NCBI GenBank assembly: GCA_036023115.1
Contig: JAYKKT010000074.1
Span: 12,422,501-12,486,500 of the forward strand
DNA: 64,000 bases
Direction of reading: 5' to 3'
Source: Brasenia schreberi
Taxonomy: Eukaryota > Streptophyta > Magnoliopsida > Nymphaeales > Cabombaceae
The notes beneath the pieces were generated by a model. It searched no databases. It was not told the origin of the DNA and saw only the letters and a program-made list of their open reading frames with translations. Below are positions 1 to 10,400 of this stretch, piece after piece; within the stretch, counting starts at the first letter, position 1; every line of letters starts with the position of its first letter. Both the position numbers and the translations under genes were made by a program.

Positions 1-110
1 GGTCTGAGTTGGGTGTAGGTGCAGTTCGGTACAGGGTGCGAACCTGGTTTTCGAAATTGAACTTGCAGTGTTGGACTGGATCTAATTTGACAATCCAAAT
101 GGTGTTATAT
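1..110. repeat. dispersed repeat, copy 1
   Basis: This stretch is repeated in the same orientation at about 1943-2042. Both copies share an almost identical core around 'ttggactggatctaatttg' and similar sequence before it. The two copies are about 1.94 kb apart and diverge completely on both sides. No coding potential was seen. It could be the remains of a long terminal repeat pair or simply two copies of a dispersed repeat. Confidence 0.6.
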
Positions 111-235
111 AAGAGTGTGTGTGTGTGTGTGTGTTTACTGGACCACAAGGAGAGATACATCATTGCATGCGCTCATGAATGATGCCTACTGATAAGAGGT
201 GCAAAAGGATATGCAAGAAATAGAAACATTGACTA

Positions 236-425
236 TCAAGGGGTTGGCCCAGCCCACCTCAACATAAGACTCCGAGGTTGGAACCCTCTGCCATAGAACC
301 TTTGACGTGCATCAGCCAATAGCAATGGGAGTCAAAAACTGCCTGCTTAGTGGACAAAGGCCCTCCCCACCTGGTGCAGGGAATTGCGTCAGGCTCTATC
401 CAAAACTATAAATAAATAAATAAAT
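236..425 (+). mobile_element. tRNA-derived SINE-like element
   Basis: A box B-like motif (ggttggaaccc, 276-286) and a weaker box A-like motif (ttggcccagccc, 244-255) lie about 20 bases apart. The element ends in an (AAAT)n tail at 409-425. This order (pol III A box, B box, short body, simple tail) is that of a plant SINE. I found no convincing target-site duplication, partly because the right flank runs straight into a (TA)n(GA)n microsatellite. Confidence 0.45.
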
Positions 426-437
426 ATGTATATATAT

Positions 438-515
<78 letters not shown>
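426..515. repeat. compound microsatellite (TA)n(GA)n
   Basis: About 47 bases of TA repeats are followed by about 40 bases of GA repeats. A translated reading frame crosses it but is only an artefact of the repeat. Confidence 0.95.
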
Positions 516-517
<2 letters not shown>

Positions 518-1159
518 TGGTTGGATGATGTCCTCCTCTCGTACAACATACTCATGCCTAACCTTTATTTTTGGGGCACAAGAATATCCTTTATATTTCT
601 TTAGTCACTTTTATAAATTTTCAATTTTATATAGATATTCTTTATATTTTTCAAACACTCCTATAATTTTCTAATAAAACTCATACCCTTCCTCCACGAA
701 AAGGTAAAGAATGGAAATGAGTATGCATTATAGAAGTGGAGAGCATGTGTGTATACACACATATATATTGAGTGGTTTTATCTTACATATTTCTCATACT
801 ACATACTCATGTATTCTCTTTACTTTTTAGGAAACATGAACACAATATGATGGTTCTTTACATTTTTCTTAAACATATAACTTTTTAAATAACAATCATG
901 TCCCATAAAAGCAAAGAGAATGTATGAGTTTGTTTTTGAAGTTGCGAGATCCAATTTTCTTATATATATATATATATATATATGAAAACTGGATCTTGCT
1001 CACTTTTGACATGTCAACTTATATCATTTCATTGTTTTTTAGTAATATGAATGTACTTTAAAAGATTTTAAGGGTTTTCAAAATAGGATGAATGATAATG
1101 TTATTATACTTACGCATTCGAAATGTTATGATAAAACATAACAAGATAACTCCAATCAT

Positions 1160-1196
<37 letters not shown>

Positions 1197-1354
1197 AAAG
1201 TAATACATGCAACCTCTAATATATGCACCACTCTTATATCCACCTTTTCTTTTTTTAGGTATGTGTGTAATAAGATTGTGCTTGATAACTTTTACATACC
1301 ATTGTAACTTTTAATGTCACTCATAACCAAAAAATAAGGGTCAATGCATAAGTA

Positions 1355-1355
1355 T

Positions 1356-1435
<80 letters not shown>
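1355..1435. repeat. compound microsatellite (CA)n(TA)n(GA)n
   Basis: CA, TA and GA tracts follow one another. The TA-to-GA transition is the same as at 426-515 and recurs in miniature near 30640 and 30890. Smaller TA and TG tracts lie at 961-983 and 1161-1195. Confidence 0.95.
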
Positions 1436-1437
<2 letters not shown>

Positions 1438-1942
1438 AAACCGCTAATTCCTACACTGTAGAAAATGCTTCACAAAAACTACTGGCACGTTTTTCTTTAA
1501 AAAATGCTTCAGTAGACAAGTATCAAAAAACAGATTCGTTGATTTGCATCAAGCCAGACACTGTTTGCCCACTAAACTGCGAGCGGAACTTGATCCTACA
1601 GCTGACATCAACGATAGATCAGATTGAATAGAGATTTCAAATTTCTTTTCAATTGAGGCCCACATAAATGATTATTTATTAAAAACCGCATTATCTCATA
1701 TACGTTATTTGGGTATGGTTGAATTTATATTTATCATTTACAAATACAAGTTCTAAGTTTGATGTTAGAAATAATTTGCCTCACCGTGGATGAATTGATT
1801 ACAATCTTTAACAAGCTCTTATAAACAAGAAAACGAAAAGAAGACGTGTTCAGTTCTATGACATGTTTTATCTGCAAATACAAATTGAGCAACAAAAGGA
1901 CCCGAACTGGTTCGACCCATAAGGCCGAATTGAATCGAGTGG

Positions 1943-2045
1943 GTTTGACTTTGAGTCCGATGCAGTTTGGTACATGGTAAGAATCTGTATTTCAAAATTG
2001 AACTTCTACTGTTGGACTGGATCTAATTTGACAATCCAAAGAGTT
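1943..2045. repeat. dispersed repeat, copy 2
   Basis: Direct repeat of positions 1-105, with the same core and scattered substitutions. It follows a short GGTTC-type stretch at 1905-1935. The interval between the two copies holds microsatellites and a SINE-like element but no recognisable retroelement gene. Confidence 0.6.
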
Positions 2046-2264
2046 CTAGATAATTATGTATTGTGTGAGTCTGCGCGCTCGAGCTTTGGGTCTAATTCCC
2101 AATGTGATTGGTCTTGAGTTCCTCTTATCATCCATTTTTGGTTGAGCTTCCACAAAGCTCTTAATTTCAGTAAGTATTTGTGAGGCCTAGAAATAAGCAT
2201 TTATATGTTTCATATGTTTTGGATCAGTTGATCTAAGCTTGTGACAAACATAGCCCAGAAATAA

Positions 2265-2267
<3 letters not shown>

Positions 2268-2319
<52 letters not shown>
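2268..2319. repeat. microsatellite (CT)n
   Basis: About 52 bases of CT repeat. It lies just beyond the 3' end of the minus-strand CPN60-beta fragment. Confidence 0.95.
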
Positions 2320-2320
<1 letters not shown>

Positions 2321-2347
2321 ATGGATTTTGAAACATGTACCTTCAAT

Positions 2348-3020
2348 TTACACGGTCAGGCCTTGGGGTGCAGCTGGTGCTGGAGTCTTAGGCTTCGGCT
2401 TCTCAACAGCAATGGCTTGTGCCGAGAGAACCATACCGGCCATAGATGCTGCATTCTGTAGCGCACAACGAGTGATGTTTGCAGGATCAATCACTCCAGC
2501 TTCCACCAGATTTTCATGATTGTAGCTATCTCCCATGCACCTCCCTTTATCTTCTCCACCACAACTTCCCCCTCGACTCCAGCATTCTGTGCTATGAATG
2601 CGTTGTGTACCTTCTGAACAATGTCTGCACCGAGACGCTCATCGGCATCTTCCATTTTTTCTTTGTTAGACGGAAAGCAAGCGGAGAGATGAAAGAAGGC
2701 AGTGCCACAATTCCCTTTCCGTTGTAGCAAAGATCTTGTTACTAGCATCCTCAATCCTGAGCTTCCGGTCCTCAAGCTCTGCTTGACTGCTTCAGTTGAA
2801 AGCTTGGCATTTCTACCAACTTTCTCGGCGTCATAGACTGTCGGTTTCTGCCAATTCTTTCCTGATTTGCAAATTACCGCCTGGATCTCATCTCTGCACG
2901 CTGCACCAGCAATTATAATGGTAGAGTCCTTCGTGATAGCGGCCTTCCTTCCTGTACCCAGCTGCTCAACTGTGGCATTATCCACGAGGAGACCCAGATC
3001 ACTAGCTACGTACTCAGCAC
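2348..3020 (-). pseudogene. CPN60B: chloroplast chaperonin 60 beta, 3' fragment, frameshifted
   Basis: The intact protein is the beta subunit of the chloroplast Cpn60 folding chamber (RuBisCO large-subunit-binding protein), an ATP-driven chaperonin. The N-terminal part reads NATVEQLGTGRK and KDSTIIIAGAA. The middle reads ELEDRKLRIEDASNK in another frame, then [15 protein letters not shown] and [14 protein letters not shown]. The C-terminus reads [19 protein letters not shown] and ends in the typical [10 protein letters not shown]...GLTV tail. At least three frame changes and internal deletions separate these blocks, so no intact protein can be made. Only about the last 200 residues of a protein normally near 600 are present. 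The fragment starts at 3020 directly after a good splice acceptor (ttcattcag on the minus strand), so intron sequence is still attached. This points to a DNA-level duplicate rather than a reverse-transcribed copy. Confidence 0.88.
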
Positions 3021-3204
3021 CTGAATGAAAGAAAACAGATGTTCTTTAGAGACAGCGTGCTAGTTCTAATCTTCAACTCTTTGGAACGTTATCATATAAT
3101 GCAATACTGAACCAAATCAAAGGCCAAGAAGTCTGATAAAACTTAGCATTTATCTAATAATGGAGGTTTTCGAAAAACATTGACAATAATGCAATAATAA
3201 CAAC

Positions 3205-3356
3205 AACTTTTTTGGGTCCAGTCCGGTTCCTAAAAGAATGTGAACCATAACCGAATCAAGGGTTTTTGGGTCCGGTTCTGGTTACCGACAGTTTTGAAAC
3301 TGGTTCAGTTCCAATTCAAACCACCGAACCGGTTCGGAACTGACCATGTCTACCTA
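3205..3356. repeat. GGTTC-rich dispersed repeat ending in CATGTCTA
   Basis: The stretch is built from variants of ggttccggttc and gaaccggttcgg and ends with gaccatgtcta. The same composition and the same terminus recur near 26165, 29772, 30065 and 47985. It may be a copy of a short non-autonomous DNA transposon. The rest of 3021-4060 shows no other recognisable element. Confidence 0.5.
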
Positions 3357-4059
3357 AAGGACAGCTTAACTTGAATAGAACTTATGCATGGTAGATGGGT
3401 AGGACGTGTTTGATTCATATGTGAGGACCATGGTCCGTAGGTCTAGACTCAAACCAAAGTTCTATCTTTGATTTGTGTATGGATTTAACAATAGGGATGA
3501 AGTTTCGTCCTCTTAAAGTTAACCCTCCAACAAACCTCAATAAACAACAACAAAAAAAGACAGCATTCAATAAATAAGAAAAAGGAAAAAAAAGAAAAAA
3601 AGACATCGGAAGTTTCGTATGATAGGAAGAAAGAATAGTAGTTTAAAAAGTAATAGAAAGAGAGATATCAAAGATTTCTTCTGACAAAATGAAGAACCAC
3701 AAGTTAAAAGCAAGAGAGGGAGATCGAGAGAATAAGAGTAGGTTGTGTTGAAATCTTATGGCTTACTTCCTCACGAGTTATACTTTTAGCCACTTTCTAA
3801 AACTACAGTTCCACTACTATCGAGAGTTCGTGTTCCGCGTTTGATATGAATGCAAACTCGATATGGCAATACCTAAAATAGGAGTTCCTCCTTTTTTGTT
3901 CTTCATACAAGCATGGGACACATGTCCATCTACTCTCTCTTCAATATGGCTCTTCACTGGTTGTGTATGTACAGTGATATATTCTACAGTAAAGCGCTCA
4001 GTTGAACTGGTAGTATTTCATTTTTAAAACTATCTTCTGATTTCTTGAGACTAAATTTC

Positions 4060-4500
4060 ACAAACCACTCTGCACATTGGTTCCCTTCTCTTGGAACGTA
4101 ATGTACTCTAACTTGCTACTTTCACTGTAACCATCACTTAATTCTGTGAACCATATTATCACATCTTGATCCTGCCTGCTACTAATGAGTTTGACAGCTT
4201 CTGTGGCATCACTCTCTACAATCACTACTCAGAGACTAAGATTCCAAGCCAATTCAATTTTTCAGTAAGAGCCGTGCAATCCTGTAAGTATTTAGAAAAT
4301 CCAAATAGTGACTGCTCTTTATGATCATATTCCTCATAATTCAACAGAAAGGATTGTAAAATCTTCTAGGTATTTAGAAAATCTGCATAACCACTGTTTC
4401 TTATGATCCCTCATCAGTCCTCCACACTCAATTCGTGCAGGATATCTTTGAGCACACCCATCTGTATTGAGTTTGACCCGATTCTTGCTAAGAAGTATTC
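4060..4500 (-). mobile_element. L1-type retroelement remnant, RNase H-like domain
   Basis: On the minus strand the block starts with VKLNTDGCAQ, then GGLMRDHKKQWLCRFSKYL, then after a break ARLLLKIELAWNLSL and VIVESDATEAVKLISS. This is the RNase H-like domain (RVT_3 type) found at the end of plant L1-type LINE polyproteins and in related host copies. A stop lies after WNLSL, and the middle carries a local duplication of about 85 bases (gattttctaaatac occurs twice). It is a decayed fragment without a recognisable reverse transcriptase nearby. Confidence 0.65.
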
Positions 4501-5186
4501 ATTTCAGAATGCTTGGATATGTTACCCTCTTTTTCTTTTACAAGAGGCCAAAGTCAATATGCAAGCACGAATCGAGAGCCCTGTCATGTGGGCTAACACC
4601 ATGAGTGCATGCCAGTAAGCTTATTTTTTCAATAATGTTTAGCAACAGTTGATCATCCTTTTACGAGCTGAGAGAGATCTATTTTAATACCTTAAACTAA
4701 ATGACACTTCATTTTCCCTAGATTATTCTCTTGTAAAAAGTTTTAAATAAATGGCCTTTCATTTACTTTACTGTTTTCTTTTTCACAATGGGAAGGCCTA
4801 AGCCAGATGAGCTATTGATTCAAATATTTACCTTAATCCAACGGTTGAGATGCCTACTCTCTCTCATGCAAGCAAACGCATTGACTCTTCCCTAAAAGAA
4901 AACTTTTCTCTGGCAAATCAAAACCCTATTATACCTCCAATTACCTATCAAATCAGATCCAAAATTACCCAAGAAGACATCCCCCTCTCTCACTCTCCAA
5001 ATACCTAAGCAAATGGAGAAGTGCTTCTCCATCCCATCTGGGGGACTCTCAAGTCTCACCCAACCGAAGAAATAACGGAGAACCTTCTCCTCGCTATACT
5101 CTTCGAGGCAGAGGTCCGTCTACACACAGCGAAGCGCAGAGAAACAACCTAAGCACATACAAGCATTACCCATTGTTACCGGCTGA

Positions 5187-5783
5187 AGTGGCGTCAACAC
5201 CCATTTACAGAGTCAGCCGCAGCAGACGGAGCTGACGCTGCCGCAGGTATCTGGCGCCATACGGAAACACCCGTCAAAGGACAGGCACACCAAGGTGGAG
5301 GGCCGCGGCCGGAGAGTAAGGATGCCGGCCCTCTGTGCGGCCCGCATCTTCCAGTTGACCAGGGAGCTCGGTCACCGCTCCGACGGCGAGACCATCGAGT
5401 GGCTCCTTAGCAAGGCAGAGCCCTGGATTGTCGCTGCCACCGGCTCCGGCACGACGCCTTCTTCCTCTTACACCATCTTCAGCGGCAATCGGCTTTCTTC
5501 GTCCTCTGCAACGGTGACCGCTACCTCGAAGGCCGAAATGCTGCTGCCAGAGCCGTCCCTACAAACCGACCTATTTTCCATCTCCAGCCGCGACGCCGCC
5601 ACATCGATCTGCCGGATGGGTGTGGAGTTTGGAGGGGGGGCTTCCGGCCAATCACTTACACGGCCATGCTCCTCCGGCCCGTTTCGGATGAGCCAGGAAA
5701 GCAGAGGTTGCAGGAGTGAACTCTCTTTCTGCATTGCTCGCTCATTTTGCTATCTTCAGAATTTTCCAACATTGGCTTCGTGA
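5187..5783 (+). pseudogene. class I TCP transcription factor, probably broken
   Basis: TCP proteins are plant transcription factors that bind GC-rich promoter sites through a basic helix-loop-helix-like domain. The domain is clear at 5271-5455. The basic part reads [17 protein letters not shown], helix 1 is [19 protein letters not shown], and it continues [18 protein letters not shown]. The lack of the class II insertion and the wording match class I (PCF) members. The frame is open from 5187, after a TGA at 5184, but has no ATG before 5322, which lies inside the domain. A usable splice acceptor (catttacag) ends at 5210, so an upstream exon is possible, although TCP genes are usually intronless. 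After a run of seven G (5634-5640) the neighbouring frame reads [19 protein letters not shown] and stops at 5719, and looks more protein-like than the current frame. A homopolymer frameshift or a sequencing error is likely. Confidence 0.7.
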
Positions 5784-7404
5784 TAGTTTACAGATTAACT
5801 TGTTACACAGAGAGTCTTATTAGTGATTCTCTTCTGATTCCAACTATCGGACTTGGGCGCTCCAGTAAGAAAAAGAAAAGGAAAAGAAAACATGACTTTC
5901 TCTCTCTCACACACGCACAGAGTTCAACAACTCCCCAGGTTGTACTCTGGTAGGGGCCACCTGAATGCTCGCTTTGCTCTAAATGACCTGAGAATCAGTA
6001 TTACGCTCCTCTCTGTTTTGATTCAAACGTGGATTTGTCGATCCCACTTTTGTTCAGATTTTTCATGAGAGGAATAGCAGTTTTTAGTGAGTCCTTTTAA
6101 TTCGAGAATCATACTTATCTTTCTTACTATATTTAGTTGAGAAATGTGTGAAGACATTGTGAGTATATTAGAGACGCATCAAACCTTTCAACTGCTTACT
6201 ACAAAAAACTAAGAGGAAAAAAAGCATAAAAACAATTATCAGGAAAATGGATTCCAAATGGCACCCCACCCCCCCAGCAATTTGGGTTCATCCTTTGCTG
6301 CGGAGAATCAATCTCACTTCTTCTCGACGAGAGTCGAAATCCCTTTTAGCTAGGGTAAAGCAAATGTCTACGAGTCCTACATGATGCTGAGTGCCATAGC
6401 AGTCGCCATCTTTAAATGGCAGTGCTGGTATTCCTAGGTCCAGGAAACATCTGCACTAACCGTGAAATTCTTTCTCACAAACAGGAAAATGTGCGAGACT
6501 GATCCTCGTTTATGCACCCATAGCTTGACTTTGATATCAATGGACAAAGCGTGTGCGCGCACACAAACATGCAGGCATGCATGTGCAGACACACACACAC
6601 ACAATTATCAGGTGCTAGAGCCCATTGTGCAGGCCTCCCCAGTCCCCTCCTGTATGATTTTCTAAAACAATTTATAATCGTATGCAATTATTATGTGATA
6701 ATCCTATTAGTTTACACGCTTATTTGACGTGGCTTTTAATCATTTTCATATATGTTACCTCGCTCCCGCTCCCACTTCCTAATCCTGTTCTTCTATTTCA
6801 ATGTTCTCTTTGCTCTAAAAAGAACAAGTTCTCTTTCCCTTGTGCTGGTTCGGTAGCCACTCTGATATCATGAGATCCTCCCCTCAATTTTGAGTGTCAC
6901 GGGACCATATCCATTGAAACCAATAACGGATCACTGATCTTATCAATCCACACAAGCTTCATCTCGAGAACCTCTTGCAGATGAAATCACTAGCTATTTC
7001 ACCATGATCCCATTACTATCCTTAGATTAGATAATTCTTAGTAAGTTTCCTTTCATCAGAATACAACTTTTAGTATTTTCATAGAAAGTAAAGCCGGTGT
7101 CTAATGCAACAGATGTAATTTTTCAGTAAAAAGCTAAGCAGCTAACAATTTTCATGTTGTAGGCATCAAGCTGAAAGAGCACATTAATCTCTCATCATGC
7201 AGGATATTGGGCCTCATTTTTCACTTGCACGGTCTACACAAAGAATGCATATATACAGACATATGCATACATAACCACGTATACATACAGCCTTTCTTCT
7301 GTACTGAAAAATATACATAAACGAGATAAAAAAAACTTGCCCAAACATTTTGGATATGGCAGCACAAAACTCTGCTCATTAGCGCAGAGCTGCATTGAAC
7401 AAAA
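5784..7404. other. intergenic, no gene seen
   Basis: This lies between the TCP remnant and the 3' end of the kinase gene. It contains short CA tracts (around 6590) and AT-rich DNA. Short open frames here show no family resemblance. The part nearest 7404 is the 3' flank or 3'UTR of the minus-strand kinase gene. Confidence 0.6.
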
Positions 7405-10400
7405 TCAACAAGACCACATCAACTCTGGTCTCCATGCACGCAATACAGGTTGCCCATTTTCCGCATCTCTGGGACCCAAAGGCTTCTTCGATTCAGCAAT
7501 TTCAGAACTAGGTTCAGATTCATGGCCATTTACTGAAGGATTCTTAGGACCACTTTGAGGGTTCCCACTTTCTTCAGTGTCAACTATTTGCTTGATCATG
7601 TCCAACAATTCACTCATCTTGGGGCGTGCTCTCGCTCGTCGGATCAAGCATCTGTTTGCCACTGCTGCTAGCTTCAGAGCAGACTTCAAAGAGTATTCTT
7701 CACCGAGTCTTGGATCAATGATCCTATGGAACTTTTTTCCGTCAGATATGTAAGGCCTTATCCATTCCAAAAGCTTTTGCTCATTCTTCGGTCGATTCCG
7801 GTCTACAGGGCGCCTCCCTGTTATGATTTCATAGAGCACAACACCAAAGCTCCAGATGTCACTCTTGGACGTGAGGCGGCCGGTTAACATATACTCCGGA
7901 GCGGCATAGCCAATGGTCCCAACAACCTAATAGGCAGCATTCCATTTGGACAAGCCATTAATCATTCTAACAGAAAATTGAACTTCAGAATGTCAATAGG
8001 GGAAACATGACACTGACTAACCATAACTATTGGACTCAGCCAGAGTAACTAGCTTACCAACATTAATCAAACAACACTTGTAGTAAGCATAAAATCTATT
8101 TCAGCACCCAATTATCTAGCTATACCCACGATGAGGGTGTGCTATTGTATCATGATCCCATGCTTGCTAAAGCTGGTACAGACTCCACCAGCTAGCATGA
8201 ATTTTCTTGCATCATTTGACATGATTTGATGTGTCCAGCACCAATGCACGAGAAGCCACTAAAATTCTGAGCTAATGTGCACTTTGGTCGTGAGTTGTAC
8301 TGGGAAGGTGACCCCCCGGGCTCCTAGCAATCCTATTAACGTGAGAAAAGCTTCGGTTCTGGTTGAGGCTAAGATGGGTAAGTGTGGACACAAGATATAG
8401 ATGCGAGTGGGAAGGGTTGAAATATCACAACTTCACAAACCGTTTGCATGAGGAAATGGTTACATACAAGTATGAAACATATACACTTTTACAGAAATTG
8501 ATAACGTTTCTATACACATTCTCCGAACTAGATTTTAAAAATATAATATTTAGTATATACATAGACTGAAAAACATAAAAATTCAAAAATTCAAAGAAAA
8601 CTCAGTTATCATAAGCTATTATTCATAAATGAAGTAATAAATGAAATAGTACAAGAAAAGCTAGCTGCATCTGTTCCTGCAATCATATCTGTCTGACAGG
8701 AGACTTTTATATCTATATGGTATATAACATCAGATCGAGGAACTAATTGCCCATAGATTGCGCATCTGGCACCAAAAGAAACCGATCTAACGACTGTTTA
8801 GTACAGGAAAATGTTGTGCCATGTGCTGTTTGTAAAGATAAGCTAATTGTAAGAAACATCGAACTTCAAGTATATTACCTATGGGTGCCAAGACAAAAGA
8901 AACTCCAAAAATGAAACAGTTTCGGGGAACCTTTAAAACCATGCATAAGAATCAAGATGAACGATAAAGAGAATCACTGAACAGTTTTGCATGTGATTTC
9001 TCAACAGATGTTTCCATGACAAGTTCAAATTTCTTTCCAAGCAAAAGTGTTCTGTAATTGGCTCGAGTATGACATAAGCAGCAAGAAAAGTTTTACAGCA
9101 CATTTACATTTATAATAATAAAACAACTCGTTCATAGGCCAGAACTTTATTTGACAGTGAACAAATTGAGAACCACACCATAGCAGCTTGAGCTAAAAGA
9201 AACGAGGGGAGTAGTGACTAACTCTTTTCAATATTAACTCAACAATCAGTAGTTGGTTAAAAGAAAGATATTTTAGTGCAACTGAGACTAGTGGACACTA
9301 CATTGATCTCGTAGATGGCATTAACTTGTATTAGAGTTTGCTAGGAGCATGATATACTACTTCATAAATTTCTGTAGATCCATTCCATAGTGAGTCGGCT
9401 AGGGGTTGGAGGAAGCAGTGCCTCTTGAGCAAAAGGTGTATGTTCAGAGGCATTAGCCCCAACCCAAATTCAAGAGCGTATTTAGTCTGAAAAAGGTATG
9501 ATATACATGATCCGAATACGGTATCAATGAGAGGAATAACCTACATAAAGCAGCTCTCATATTGTAATCTCGATTGATCATATACTAAGATATCCTATCA
9601 GCAGCCATGGATGTCTGACATGAGGAATCCCTGACTCTGAACCGCACAAATCTTAGTTTGTGCAAGTGTTTTAGTGTTTGGTCTTTTTCTATTTCTGCTT
9701 TGCTCCCAGCAACCTCTATTAGCCAATATGCAGTATTCGGCATTTGAAACCTTTTAGCACTTCATAAATGCAGAAAACTTATGCACAGTGTGCCAAAAGT
9801 CACATGCTATCTGAGTGAAACAGAGAATCAAAGTCACTGATAGCAAAAGCAACAAGAAATCCTTACCGCAGTTGTAACATGACTAAGCCCTTCCCCAGGA
9901 CCTTGTCTGGCCAAGCCAAAGTCTGACAACTTTGCGTTCCATTTCCCATCTAATAAAATATTAGAAGTCTTGAGATCACGAAAGATGATCTGCATTGAAA
10001 AATAAAGCTTACTTACTGAGAAATAACCAACGGAATGGATACTGAATGAGCTCAGGTCATGAGGCAGTTTACATACACTTACCTTGCAAATCCAAAATAT
10101 CAAATTTGAATCACATTACAGTTGCATCTAAGTTAAATTTTGTTCCTACAACATATCTTTAAGATAACAAATCACAATTACAAACAGGATATACAGTAGC
10201 AAAAAATCGTACTTCAAAAAGCAATCCTAGCAAAACTTCCCACAGTTGTATAAAGGGAAGAATAAGTGTTTCAAAAGGTGTATGTAATACCTGTTTGAAT
10301 ATAAAATATTGTTGGCAATTTTGCTTGTGATGCATGTGGCCTATAATATTGTGCTTCTTGATGGTTGAAACACTATTTTGACAATACGCACATCAGAACC

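Noticed and set aside
426..674. Open frame with Tyr-Ile then Arg-Glu repeats
   Set aside because: Artefact of the (TA)n(GA)n tract; no conserved segment follows.
5468..5734. 88-codon minus-strand frame
   Set aside because: Antisense of the TCP remnant. The plus strand carries the recognisable domain.
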